Positions 16,839 through 24,122 of a DNA stretch of 64,000 bases are shown here, in pieces. Each line of letters starts with the position of its first letter. Position 1 is the stretch's first letter. The position numbers and the translations under genes were made by a program. The stretch comes from Planomicrobium okeanokoites (lineage in GTDB: Bacteria > Bacillota > Bacilli > Bacillales_A > Planococcaceae), in assembly GCF_003428875.1 (NCBI RefSeq), contig NZ_QQRS01000004.1:124001-188000 (forward strand), in the 5' to 3' direction. Below the pieces are notes generated by a model, which saw only the letters and a program-made list of their open reading frames with translations, searched no databases and was not told the origin of the DNA.

Positions 16839-18491
16839 TTACGATTGCCAGTTCATTTTTTCCTGTTCGATCAATCGGATAACATCATAGGCACCCGCGC
16901 TTTTATTCGATAATACCGTTAATGTGCTGCCGTTGGAAGGATAAAATCCTGAATGGAAACTGACGCCAGGGTCGTAGCCCATTACATGATATTTAAGAAC
17001 TTCGCCTTCTTCTTTTTTTATCCAGACCCCATAGCCGTAATGGCTTTCTTCATCTGTTGCATGCACTTTCAGTAAATTGCGTGTCCCTTCCTCGGAAAGC
17101 AGGTTGAAATTCATTAATTCCTGCCAAAAAACTGACATGTCCGCCGCCGTCGTATACGCGCCGCCGTCAGCGCCGCCCTTGATCGGAATGGCGTATTGGT
17201 TGGTGCGCCATTCCGACCCTTCATCTATATAACCCGTTGCCGTTTCTGCCGGCAAGCGGTCCAATTGAAAATAACCCGATCGTTCCATGCCAGCGCGCTG
17301 AAAAATCCGTTCTTCAATTACATCCGTAAATTTTCTGCCGGTCAACTTCTCAACCACCATGCCGAGCGCAATAAAGCCAGCATTATTGTACTCGAAGTTT
17401 TCGCCCGGTTCAAACTTCATCGGCTTATCCTTGAATAAAGGAAGAAAGTCTCTCGTGTTTTTCATCCGATACATCGGCAGCTCCTGCCACAGTTCTTCAA
17501 AGTCATCCATGACGGACTCATCGAAATAATCCGGAATTCCCGACATATGCGTCAGCAATTGGTGGATGGTTACAGGAAAATTCGGGAAATCTTCAGGAAG
17601 CAGGTCAGACAGGACATCATCAAATGACAGTTTTCCGTCCTCGACCAATTGCGCAATTGCCACTGCGGTAAAAATTTTGCAGCCGGAAGCAATTCCGAAA
17701 CGGGTATTCACTGCATTCGGCCGCGCATTTGCCCGTTCAGCCATACCCTTGGCTATCGCCCATTCCTCATCCGTTTTCAGCATGGCAGCTCCTGAGAACT
17801 CCATTTCCTCCAGACGGTCCGACAACGGATTTTCCGAAACCGCTGAACGGAAGTGCCCGCCGTCATCAATATCAATTTGACGGCCGTCCGTCAATTCTAT
17901 CGACACCGGATGGACTTCACTCTTCTTCTTCGAGAAATACCAGGTTCTTTTCGGTGCAACGAGAAGGATGAACGCCGCTCCCTGCCCAAGAAAATTCAAC
18001 GAAGCAGGGTCTATGCCTTTATTGCCGCGGACCGGAATATCCATATCTTCGATTTGTTTGCCGACTTCCGCTACATGCGCGGTCGTGATACTGACTTCAC
18101 TGATATTCAGCAATGAATCCACCGTGAAGTTCCCCATTCTGTCGGTATTCCGGCGTCCGAGAAATTCAACGATATTTCCGGCGGGATCTTCAAAGTAAAA
18201 TGCATCCGCATCGAAATTCGAGTAGTAGATTTCATCCATCCCTTCCTGGCGGTTCAACTCCACACGCGAACTTGCCCAGCCTTTGGCGAGAGTGAACTGA
18301 TTGCCTGGTATGTTGAAAGCAAAGTGATAAAACGCCGGCCGATCGGATTCGCGGAATATGAGCTGGGATTCCCCGATTGCCAGCATAAAGCTGGATTCGT
18401 CTTCTTCAACAATCCGGAAACCCAATTGATATTCGTAAAAGCCTTTTACTTCGTTAAGCTTATTTGTATACAAAGTCACTTTCTTGAACAT
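16839..18491 (-). CDS. VOC (glyoxalase-like) domain / serine beta-lactamase-like hydrolase fusion
   Basis: 550 residues. Residues 1-225 are a two-module VOC domain (MFKKVTLYTNKLNEVKGFYE, FYFEDPAGNIVEFLGRR). From about 230 (FSGAAMLKTDEEWAIAKGMAERA) a class C beta-lactamase/PBP-type hydrolase follows, with SxxK motif SGCK, YNN motif (FEYNNAGF) and HSG triad (SFHSGF). Both active-site sets look intact; the usual metal ligands of VOC enzymes are not obvious, so that half may only bind ligands. In related genomes such domains are normally separate genes. ATG 18491 has AAGGAGTGATGAC upstream. Followed by the 32-codon membrane ORF. Target may be a small ester or amide, or the wall. Confidence 0.85.
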   Translation of the reverse strand: MFKKVTLYTNKLNEVKGFYEYQLGFRIVEEDESSFMLAIGESQLIFRESDRPAFYHFAFNIPGNQFTLAKGWASSRVELNRQEGMDEIYYSNFDADAFYFEDPAGNIVEFLGRRNTDRMGNFTVDSLLNISEVSITTAHVAEVGKQIEDMDIPVRGNKGIDPASLNFLGQGAAFILLVAPKRTWYFSKKKSEVHPVSIELTDGRQIDIDDGGHFRSAVSENPLSDRLEEMEFSGAAMLKTDEEWAIAKGMAERANARPNAVNTRFGIASGCKIFTAVAIAQLVEDGKLSFDDVLSDLLPEDFPNFPVTIHQLLTHMSGIPDYFDESVMDDFEELWQELPMYRMKNTRDFLPLFKDKPMKFEPGENFEYNNAGFIALGMVVEKLTGRKFTDVIEERIFQRAGMERSGYFQLDRLPAETATGYIDEGSEWRTNQYAIPIKGGADGGAYTTAADMSVFWQELMNFNLLSEEGTRNLLKVHATDEESHYGYGVWIKKEEGEVLKYHVMGYDPGVSFHSGFYPSNGSTLTVLSNKSAGAYDVIRLIEQEKMNWQS

Positions 18492-18562
18492 GTCATCACT
18501 CCTTGCTTCAAGCATACCTAAATTCTCCGTTTTTTTCCTCTTTTCCTGATTGTTTTTTGCAT

Positions 18563-18590
18563 GAAAAAAAGGAGCGCCTGGGCTCCTTTA
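18563..18590 (-). terminator. Terminator after the HTH-AtpD-like gene
   Basis: AAAGGAGC / GCTCCTTT with TTTTTTT on the minus strand; overlaps the stop codon. Confidence 0.85.
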
Positions 18591-19619
18591 TAATGATCCT
18601 ATAAATTGAAGCTGCGCTACATCCTGTTCATCTGTCCGGCCATCCATTATGGCTGCAACATCCGACAGTGTCTGTTCAAGCGGCACTGTTTTCCCTGCTT
18701 GCCCTGTGAATTCTTCTGCTACATAAAACGGCTGGGTAAAATAGGCTTCCAGCCTTTCCCCTCTGCGGTAAGTCTCCACTTCAGCGGACGGCAGGCGTCC
18801 TTCGCCTTGCGACTGCACAATAGACCGCAGCTCACGGTAGCGCCGGAGTAAATTACGCGCACGTTGACGGAGTTGGAAATGCTGTTCATCCGCGTCTCTC
18901 TCATCAAGAATTGATGAAGCGGAATACAGCGGGCTGAGCGCTGGATATTGGTGGCGCGCAGCCAAATCAGCATCCAATTGCCACACTGTTTCAAGAGGAC
19001 CGAATGGGAAATCATCGTCTGATACTTTGCCTGAAAGGTCGACCAGCAGAGTAGTGGTGCTGTCCTGATTACCCAATGCCTCCTGCAGCTCAAATAACAA
19101 TCCGGAATCTACATGCTCTTTGTCGGTAACCAATACGGCCTGCTCCCCGAATCGGCGGATTGCTTCAAGTGTATCTTCAAGTCCGCGGGTGATTTGATCC
19201 GCCAGTTCAATCGTCCCTTCAAGTTCAGGATGCTCATCTGTCGGCGCCAGAAAAACCGTTTTTAGATCTGTTCCTTTAAAGCGATGCAGCAATTCTGCCA
19301 GTATCACTACCTGCCCCATGCCCGGACGAGCTACTAGTCCTGTTGTCCCGCCTTTTACCAATGGCGCAAAAAAATCCAATGCTTTAATCTTCGTTTCAAT
19401 CATTTTCCTCTTCTCCCCCCGAATGATCAGGTCGTCGATTTTGCAATTAGCCAATTCCGCCAACCCTACCAACGTTTTCACTTCCGCTTTACCTAAATCA
19501 ATTTTGCCGGTGCATAGATTTGAAACAGTAGCCGGGCGCATTCCCGCATTTTTGGCCGCAGTGGTCAAATTGGGGACACGCTTTCTGAGTAAACTGACAT
19601 TTAATCTGATTTCTTCCAT
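18588..19619 (-). CDS. XRE-type HTH domain fused to an ATP synthase beta (AtpD)-like domain with a dead P-loop
   Basis: 343 residues. Residues 1-70 are a Cro/C1-type helix-turn-helix (TTAAKNAGMRPATVSNLC as the recognition region). From about 74 the protein follows F1 beta: IETKIKALDFFAPLVKGG matches the strand before the AtpD P-loop, and the end (RNLLRRYRELRSIV, AYFTQPFYVAEEFTGQAGK, VPLEQTLSDV) matches the AtpD C-terminal region RFLSQPFxVAEVFTG. The beta-barrel is missing, replaced by the HTH. The P-loop GGAGVGKT reads ARPGMGQV, losing the Lys and Thr needed for ATP, and the DELSEED loop is gone. It cannot work as a synthase subunit; a regulator that uses the fold for ligand sensing or multimerisation is the inference. 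AAGGAGG before ATG. Confidence 0.85.
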   Translation of the reverse strand: MEEIRLNVSLLRKRVPNLTTAAKNAGMRPATVSNLCTGKIDLGKAEVKTLVGLAELANCKIDDLIIRGEKRKMIETKIKALDFFAPLVKGGTTGLVARPGMGQVVILAELLHRFKGTDLKTVFLAPTDEHPELEGTIELADQITRGLEDTLEAIRRFGEQAVLVTDKEHVDSGLLFELQEALGNQDSTTTLLVDLSGKVSDDDFPFGPLETVWQLDADLAARHQYPALSPLYSASSILDERDADEQHFQLRQRARNLLRRYRELRSIVQSQGEGRLPSAEVETYRRGERLEAYFTQPFYVAEEFTGQAGKTVPLEQTLSDVAAIMDGRTDEQDVAQLQFIGSL

Positions 19620-19642
19620 CCAATCCCTCCTTGTTACTTTAT

Positions 19643-19671
19643 ATAGTAAAATAAATTACTTTTAAATGCAA
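19643..19671 (-). promoter_or_regulatory. Promoter of the HTH-AtpD-like gene
   Basis: Minus strand TTGCAT, 17 bases, TACTAT, close upstream of the ribosome site. Confidence 0.5.
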
Positions 19672-19711
19672 TAAACATTACGTTTAAAAGTAAATATATT
19701 TTCTTTTAAAT
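19658..19711. promoter_or_regulatory. Three CTTTTAAAT-type boxes, candidate operators
   Basis: ACTTTTAAAT (19658-19667), inverted TTTAAAAGT (19683-19691) and CTTTTAAAT (19703-19711). The first two form a dyad, and the first lies between -35 and -10 of the HTH-AtpD-like gene, so binding there would block its transcription. Confidence 0.5.
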
Positions 19712-19734
19712 GTTTTTGAGGGAGGATAATGATT

Positions 19735-19842
19735 TTTATCGGCGATTTTCTGAGGTTTATCGGCGATTTTTTTGCTTTTATCGGCGATTTTTCATAGTTT
19801 ATCAGCGATTTTTTGAGGTTTATCAGCGATTCTCTATTTATC
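19735..19842. repeat. 21-bp periodic array A
   Basis: Units begin TTTATC at 19735, 19756, 19777, 19798 and 19819, an exact 21-bp period, with a shortened sixth at 19837. Unit plan: TTTAT, then CGGCGATTTT or CAGCGATTTT, then about six variable bases. The core ATCGGCGAT is palindromic around its centre. Located between the HTH-AtpD-like promoter and the 3' end of the GNAT gene. Confidence 0.9.
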
Positions 19843-19857
19843 GCCTTGCTTCCCCTA

Positions 19858-19888
19858 AACAAAAAACTCTTCCCCGAAAGGAAGAGTT
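19858..19888 (-). terminator. Terminator after the GNAT gene
   Basis: AACTCTTCC / GGAAGAGTT followed by TTTTTG on the minus strand. Confidence 0.85.
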
Positions 19889-19892
19889 CACA

Positions 19893-20345
19893 TTAAAAAG
19901 TATAAACCAGGCGGATCATGTCGCGGCACTGGATGCCGTTTTCAAAAATCGGTTCCGGATAATTTCGCGTAAAGAAATCCCGGTCAATCGAGTCGATGCG
20001 AAAGCCGCATTTCTGATACAGCATCAGCTGGTCGACACTTGAATTGCCGGTGCCTATTTCGACATTGCCGAAGCCCAAGCGTTCCGCTTCATACAATGCA
20101 TGCTGGATCAGCCGTTTGCCATAGCCTTGTCCTCTCGCATCTTCTGCGACTGCGATATTCTTGATTTCCACGATTCCGTCCGTTAATGGCAATAAAACAT
20201 ATAATCCCATTAATTCATCATCGACAGCCGCTTCATAGACAAAGCCGTTGCTGCAGTATTCCCTGACAAGTCCTTCAGAAGGGTCCGCTTCCAGCAACAA
20301 GTCCATTGGCAGGCCAGCAGCCTTTTTCAATAAACGGATTTCCAT
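19893..20345 (-). CDS. GNAT family N-acetyltransferase
   Basis: 150 residues, a single compact GNAT domain. The acetyl-CoA loop is clear (VAEDARGQGYGKRLIQHAL), followed by VEIGTGNSSVDQLMLYQKCGFRIDSIDRDFF, the usual fourth strand and helix of small-molecule acetyltransferases. Its ATG shares a base with the stop of the preceding gene (TAATG), so the two are co-translated. Homologous arrangements are often annotated simply as N-acetyltransferase; the acceptor is unknown. Confidence 0.9.
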   Translation of the reverse strand: MEIRLLKKAAGLPMDLLLEADPSEGLVREYCSNGFVYEAAVDDELMGLYVLLPLTDGIVEIKNIAVAEDARGQGYGKRLIQHALYEAERLGFGNVEIGTGNSSVDQLMLYQKCGFRIDSIDRDFFTRNYPEPIFENGIQCRDMIRLVYTF

Positions 20346-20797
20346 TATTTCGGCTCTTTGAAACCTTGGTCGATCAAATAGTCTTCAGCATCACTGAAAG
20401 TGCCGAAGCTTTCTTCCAGGTTTTTGCCGGTATAGATATTCCAAAACGGCTCTTCATAGACCAGATCCAGTTTCACATTGTCGCGGTTCGACCAGGTTTT
20501 GTCGTAAGGCGGTTCCGGCTCCAATGATAAATAATCCAAAGCATCAGCCAGGATGCTGCGCAATTCTTTCTCGGAAAAATCCCGGATATTGACGAAGCCT
20601 TTATTGTCCGCTTCGTACTGCGGCAAGTTGCCGACATAGACAAAGCCGTTGCCATTCGGATGCAGGTGATAGACGACGATTTTCTTGTCGTACAGGCTTT
20701 CTTCGTAATGGAAATTGACGCGCTTCATCGACACGTCTTTGCGTGCCAATTCCGGAAACGATTCAATGATTTCCAGTTTTTGCTCAAATGTAAGCAT
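20345..20797 (-). CDS. Conserved-looking hypothetical protein
   Basis: 150 residues from ATG 20797, chosen because GGGGTAT precedes it at a workable distance; an ATG at 20818 has none. Soluble, slightly acidic, rich in aromatic residues (KIVVYHLHPNGNGFVYVGNLP, FWNIYTGKNLEESFGTF). The middle FSEKELRSILADALDYLS is a helix. I recognise no family or catalytic motif. Coupled to the GNAT gene, which may modify something this protein handles, but that is only context. Confidence 0.7.
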   Translation of the reverse strand: MLTFEQKLEIIESFPELARKDVSMKRVNFHYEESLYDKKIVVYHLHPNGNGFVYVGNLPQYEADNKGFVNIRDFSEKELRSILADALDYLSLEPEPPYDKTWSNRDNVKLDLVYEEPFWNIYTGKNLEESFGTFSDAEDYLIDQGFKEPK

Positions 20798-20872
20798 AGT
20801 GCATATACCCCGTTTCATTTTTTCATTCTTTTACCATTATAGCATGGCTGCTATAAATCCTTCATTAACAGA

Positions 20873-20917
20873 AAAAAGCTGCTGGTGAACACCCATTTCA
20901 GGTGCCGCCTGCAGCTT
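20873..20917 (-). terminator. Terminator after the MMPL transporter gene
   Basis: AAGCTGC ... GCAGCTT hairpin with an internal GGCACCTG/GGTGTTC part, then TTTTTT on the minus strand. Confidence 0.65.
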
Positions 20918-20934
20918 CAATCTATTATTCATCT

Positions 20935-23565
20935 TTATTTATGATCGCGTTTACGATTGCCGAACGGCCACCAGACCCCGCGGTCGAATGACACCGAAAT
21001 TGCCGGAATGAGCAGCGGCAATACGACTAAGCCGTAAAGCAACAGACCCGTCACGACAATGGTCGCGATCTGCACAAGGCTCAATACACCCGAAGGCATC
21101 ATGGCACCGAACGTGCCGGCAAGGATGATGGCTGCCGTGATGATGACTGTCCCCATTTTCGCCATCGATGTGTACATCGCGTCACGAACCGAAATGCCGT
21201 TGAAAGATTCTTCGCGGAAACGGTCGAGAAGGAAAATGGAATAGTCGACCCCAAGAGCCACCAGCATGACAAAGCCGAAGAACGGCACGGCCCAGCTGAT
21301 GCCGTCAAAGCCAAGTCCGTTGACGAAGATCAATTCCGCAATGGCTATGGACGTATAATACGTCAGCAGCAACGAACCGATCATGTATAATGGCATGATC
21401 AACGAACGGAACAGGATAGCCAATACAATAAACAAGCTCACAAGCATGATGATGACTGTGTTTGTAAAATCGTTCGAAGAAACATCCTGCAAGTCGCTGT
21501 TGATGCTGGCGATTCCGCCGAACGCAACATCTGCTTCTTCAAGAGGTGTTGCCGCTATGCTGCGATTCACGGTGTCTTTAATTTCCGCTACGGTGTCGAT
21601 CGCTTCCGGCGAATATGGATCTTCAGCAAGGATGACTTCCATCATCACGCCCGTTTCATCAGCGAATGTATAGCGGTCAAAGACCTGTTCGAACCCTTCT
21701 TCATCCAGTGTTCCTTCGGGAACGAATAAACCCGTCGCACGAACGGATTCACTATCGCTCATCGACTGCATCATATCTGACGCTTCTGTAAGGCCGCCTT
21801 CGATTTCAGCGAGTCCTTCGTTGGCGGATGCGAGACCTTCAGCTAATTGACCGAGACCTGCACCAAGCTCCCCTGTCTGTCCGGCTGCTCCTTGGAGGCC
21901 TTGCTCAATTTCAGTAAGGCCGCCGCTGATTTGCGTCAATGCGCCAACCGTCTGCTGGATATTCCCAGTCTGTTGCAGCCCCTGTGTAACTTGACCGAGC
22001 TGGTCGTTCAACTGGCCAAGGCCTGCCGCAGCTTCACCAAGTCCACCCGAACCGCCAGCCTGGCCGGCAATGTTGGCCAGATTGGTTTCAATTTCCGTAA
22101 GACCTGCCTGGACTTCCCCTAGACCGTCACGGGCTTCAGTCAGTCCGTCCGCCAGCAAGCCCAATTGTTCGTCAACATACAGTTCCTCAATTACCTCTCC
22201 TGTCGGACGTGTAATGGCTCGAACCGAATCGACACCTTCGATTTTTTCAACTTCGCGGCTGACCGATTCGAAATATGGAATCGTGTCTTCATCCGTCAGA
22301 GCACCATCGGATTTGAACAGAACCTGGACCGGCAAAGATTCACCTTTGCCAAAGCCGTCTTCAATAGCGCGAAGGCCTTTCACCGATTCGTATTCTCCGC
22401 CGATTTCATCAACGGTGTTGAAAGACAGATCATTATCATAAGTAAACAATAACGGTACAGTAATGATCGCTACAACCAACATCGACAATAACGGCCGGTT
22501 GATGGACAGCTTGCTCATCCAGATCCAGATTTTGCTGTCCGAATGCGAAGCTGATTTTTTTGAAGGCCAGAATAATTTTTCCTTCAAAACTGCCATGAAG
22601 AATGGCACGACGGTAAACAGGACGATCAGCAGGACGAAAATCCCGACTGCGACAGCTACCGCTGATTTGAAAATCGGAAATTCGGCAAAACCGATGGCAG
22701 AAAATCCAATGAATACAGCAAGTCCACTGATCAGCAATGTACGCCCTGCAGTTTTATAGGTATTGATGATTGCTTCTTCAACGCCATGTCCGGATGATAA
22801 TTCCTCCTTGTAGCGGCTGAGCAGCAAAATACAGTAATCGGTCCCGATCCCGAACAGGATCGCCACCAGGAAAATTTGTGTATAGTTTGAAACCGGGAAG
22901 CCGAACCAGTCAATGAAAAACGCCACAATCGATTGGCTGAGCAAATACGTAATCCCTACTGCTACAAGCGGTATGAACGGTGTGACAAACGACCGGAAAA
23001 CTGCCAGCAATAAACCGAAAATCAATACGACTGTAATGATTTCAGTCCGCTTCAAGCCTTCTTGGGCACTGATATTAACATCATTATTAATGATGGCTTC
23101 CCCCGTGATATAAGCTGTTAAACCGGAAGGGATGACATTCTCACGAATTTCATCCGCCACTTGATTTACTTCTTCATCGGAACCATCCAAGGTGATTGGG
23201 ATCAGGATCGTTTCCCCATCTTCCGAGATCAATTGCTCTTCCAGCTCTTCACTTTCGACCGGATTCAACACGGATGTTACTGGTTCTCCGATCGCTTCGA
23301 TATCGGCAACCATCTGTTCCAGTGTATCGCGCGTCGAATCATCCAGTTCCGAATCCATCGGCACGACAACTGAAATGGTTTGCGCGGCAGCTCCTGCATC
23401 TGCCAGAATATCAGCGGCTTGCTGTGATGAAGCGTCGTCAGACAGCTGGAAAGATCCCGCTTCTTCCGCCTGCTCGGTCAAGTTTGGAGCCAACAGGAAA
23501 AGAACGGCTGTTAAGGCGATTAAACCGATCAGGATCGGCCATTTGAATTTTAATACTGTTTTCAC
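20935..23565 (-). CDS. MMPL/RND superfamily exporter (YdgH-like)
   Basis: 876 residues with two six-helix halves, each starting with one helix, a large extracytoplasmic loop and five helices (first half VLIFGLLLAVFRSFVTPFIPLV; GTDYCILLLSRYKEE; second half GVDYSIFLLDRFREES). The GTDY/GVDY motifs are typical MMPL proton-relay sites. The second external loop (about residues 470-590) is a Gly/Ala/Leu-rich string of seven-residue repeats (GLTEIETNLANIAG, LGQLNDQLGQVTQ). Start is GTG with GGAGTG upstream. Four bases after the MarR gene; the pair corresponds to ydgG-ydgH of Bacillus subtilis and probably exports lipids or amphiphilic drugs. Confidence 0.92.
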   Translation of the reverse strand: MKTVLKFKWPILIGLIALTAVLFLLAPNLTEQAEEAGSFQLSDDASSQQAADILADAGAAAQTISVVVPMDSELDDSTRDTLEQMVADIEAIGEPVTSVLNPVESEELEEQLISEDGETILIPITLDGSDEEVNQVADEIRENVIPSGLTAYITGEAIINNDVNISAQEGLKRTEIITVVLIFGLLLAVFRSFVTPFIPLVAVGITYLLSQSIVAFFIDWFGFPVSNYTQIFLVAILFGIGTDYCILLLSRYKEELSSGHGVEEAIINTYKTAGRTLLISGLAVFIGFSAIGFAEFPIFKSAVAVAVGIFVLLIVLFTVVPFFMAVLKEKLFWPSKKSASHSDSKIWIWMSKLSINRPLLSMLVVAIITVPLLFTYDNDLSFNTVDEIGGEYESVKGLRAIEDGFGKGESLPVQVLFKSDGALTDEDTIPYFESVSREVEKIEGVDSVRAITRPTGEVIEELYVDEQLGLLADGLTEARDGLGEVQAGLTEIETNLANIAGQAGGSGGLGEAAAGLGQLNDQLGQVTQGLQQTGNIQQTVGALTQISGGLTEIEQGLQGAAGQTGELGAGLGQLAEGLASANEGLAEIEGGLTEASDMMQSMSDSESVRATGLFVPEGTLDEEGFEQVFDRYTFADETGVMMEVILAEDPYSPEAIDTVAEIKDTVNRSIAATPLEEADVAFGGIASINSDLQDVSSNDFTNTVIIMLVSLFIVLAILFRSLIMPLYMIGSLLLTYYTSIAIAELIFVNGLGFDGISWAVPFFGFVMLVALGVDYSIFLLDRFREESFNGISVRDAMYTSMAKMGTVIITAAIILAGTFGAMMPSGVLSLVQIATIVVTGLLLYGLVVLPLLIPAISVSFDRGVWWPFGNRKRDHK

Positions 23566-23568
23566 AAT

Positions 23569-24012
23569 TTACACTCCATCCATTTTTAGTATCTTCTTAA
23601 GCTTGCGGAAGATGATCAGGAACTCATCTATTTCTTTGTCCTCGATCTGCTCCGACATCAGCTTTTCGATGTAGTCGGTCAAAGCCTTGTCCGACTGCGC
23701 CAGTACTTCCTCGCCCGCGTCTGTTATCTCAAGCATCTTCGTCCGCCTGTCATCCGTTTCGGCAATGCGGATCAGCTCTTTCTGCAGCAGCTTTTTTATC
23801 CTGCTGGAAATTGCTGATTTATGTACGGATTGCAGCACTGCAAGACGGCTGGAAGTGACACGTTTCTCCTTGCTGATCAGTTTCAGCATCTGCATCTGTT
23901 CAGGTGAATACTCTTTCCACAGCGGATGATCGACTGATTTGATGACTTTTTCTGTACCGTAGACCATCACATCCGTGAAGAGATCCACCGCTTCCTTTAT
24001 TCGTTGATCCAA
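23569..24012 (-). CDS. MarR family regulator of the MMPL exporter (YdgG-like)
   Basis: 147 residues with a winged helix (SSRLAVLQSVHKSAISSRIKKLLQKELI and the wing RIAETDDRRTKMLEIT) between dimerisation helices. Start is TTG at 24012; GAGGGGG lies at the proper distance and is itself part of a 16-bp perfect inverted repeat. It should repress its own operon and be released by a small ligand, probably a phenolic or lipophilic compound. Directly upstream of the MMPL gene with which it forms an operon. Confidence 0.9.
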   Translation of the reverse strand: MDQRIKEAVDLFTDVMVYGTEKVIKSVDHPLWKEYSPEQMQMLKLISKEKRVTSSRLAVLQSVHKSAISSRIKKLLQKELIRIAETDDRRTKMLEITDAGEEVLAQSDKALTDYIEKLMSEQIEDKEIDEFLIIFRKLKKILKMDGV

Positions 24013-24059
24013 AATAGTCTACCCCCTCAACTATTAACAGTTTAGGGGGTAGACTATTT
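24012..24059 (-). promoter_or_regulatory. Perfect 16-bp inverted repeat, candidate MarR operator
   Basis: AAATAGTCTACCCCCT (24012-24027) and its exact complement AGGGGGTAGACTATTT (24044-24059) with a 16-base centre. One arm lies between -35 and -10, the other covers the start region, ribosome site and TTG. Confidence 0.75.
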
Positions 24060-24067
24060 TTCGTCAA
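24039..24067 (-). promoter_or_regulatory. Promoter of the marR-MMPL operon
   Basis: Minus strand TTGACG, 17 bases, TAAACT. The predicted transcript begins only about 20 bases before the TTG start. Confidence 0.65.
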
Positions 24068-24085
24068 GACATTACCATCACAAAA

Positions 24086-24120
24086 ATAAACCCCCATGAA
24101 TAGTTCATTCATGAGGGTTC
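24086..24120 (-). terminator. Terminator after the first AI-2E gene
   Basis: AACCCTCATGAAT / ATTCATGGGGGTT followed by TATTTTTG on the minus strand. Confidence 0.8.
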
Positions 24121-24122
24121 TC

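Noticed and set aside
19662..19862. Open frame on the minus strand through array A with KKSPIN-like heptads
   Set aside because: No ribosome site or start context; the repeats are 21 bp long so any stop-free frame stays open. Treated as non-coding array.
24044..24059. Right arm of the 16-bp palindrome plus following T as a terminator
   Set aside because: Its position over promoter and start codon and the presence of a separate terminator at 24086-24120 favour an operator.
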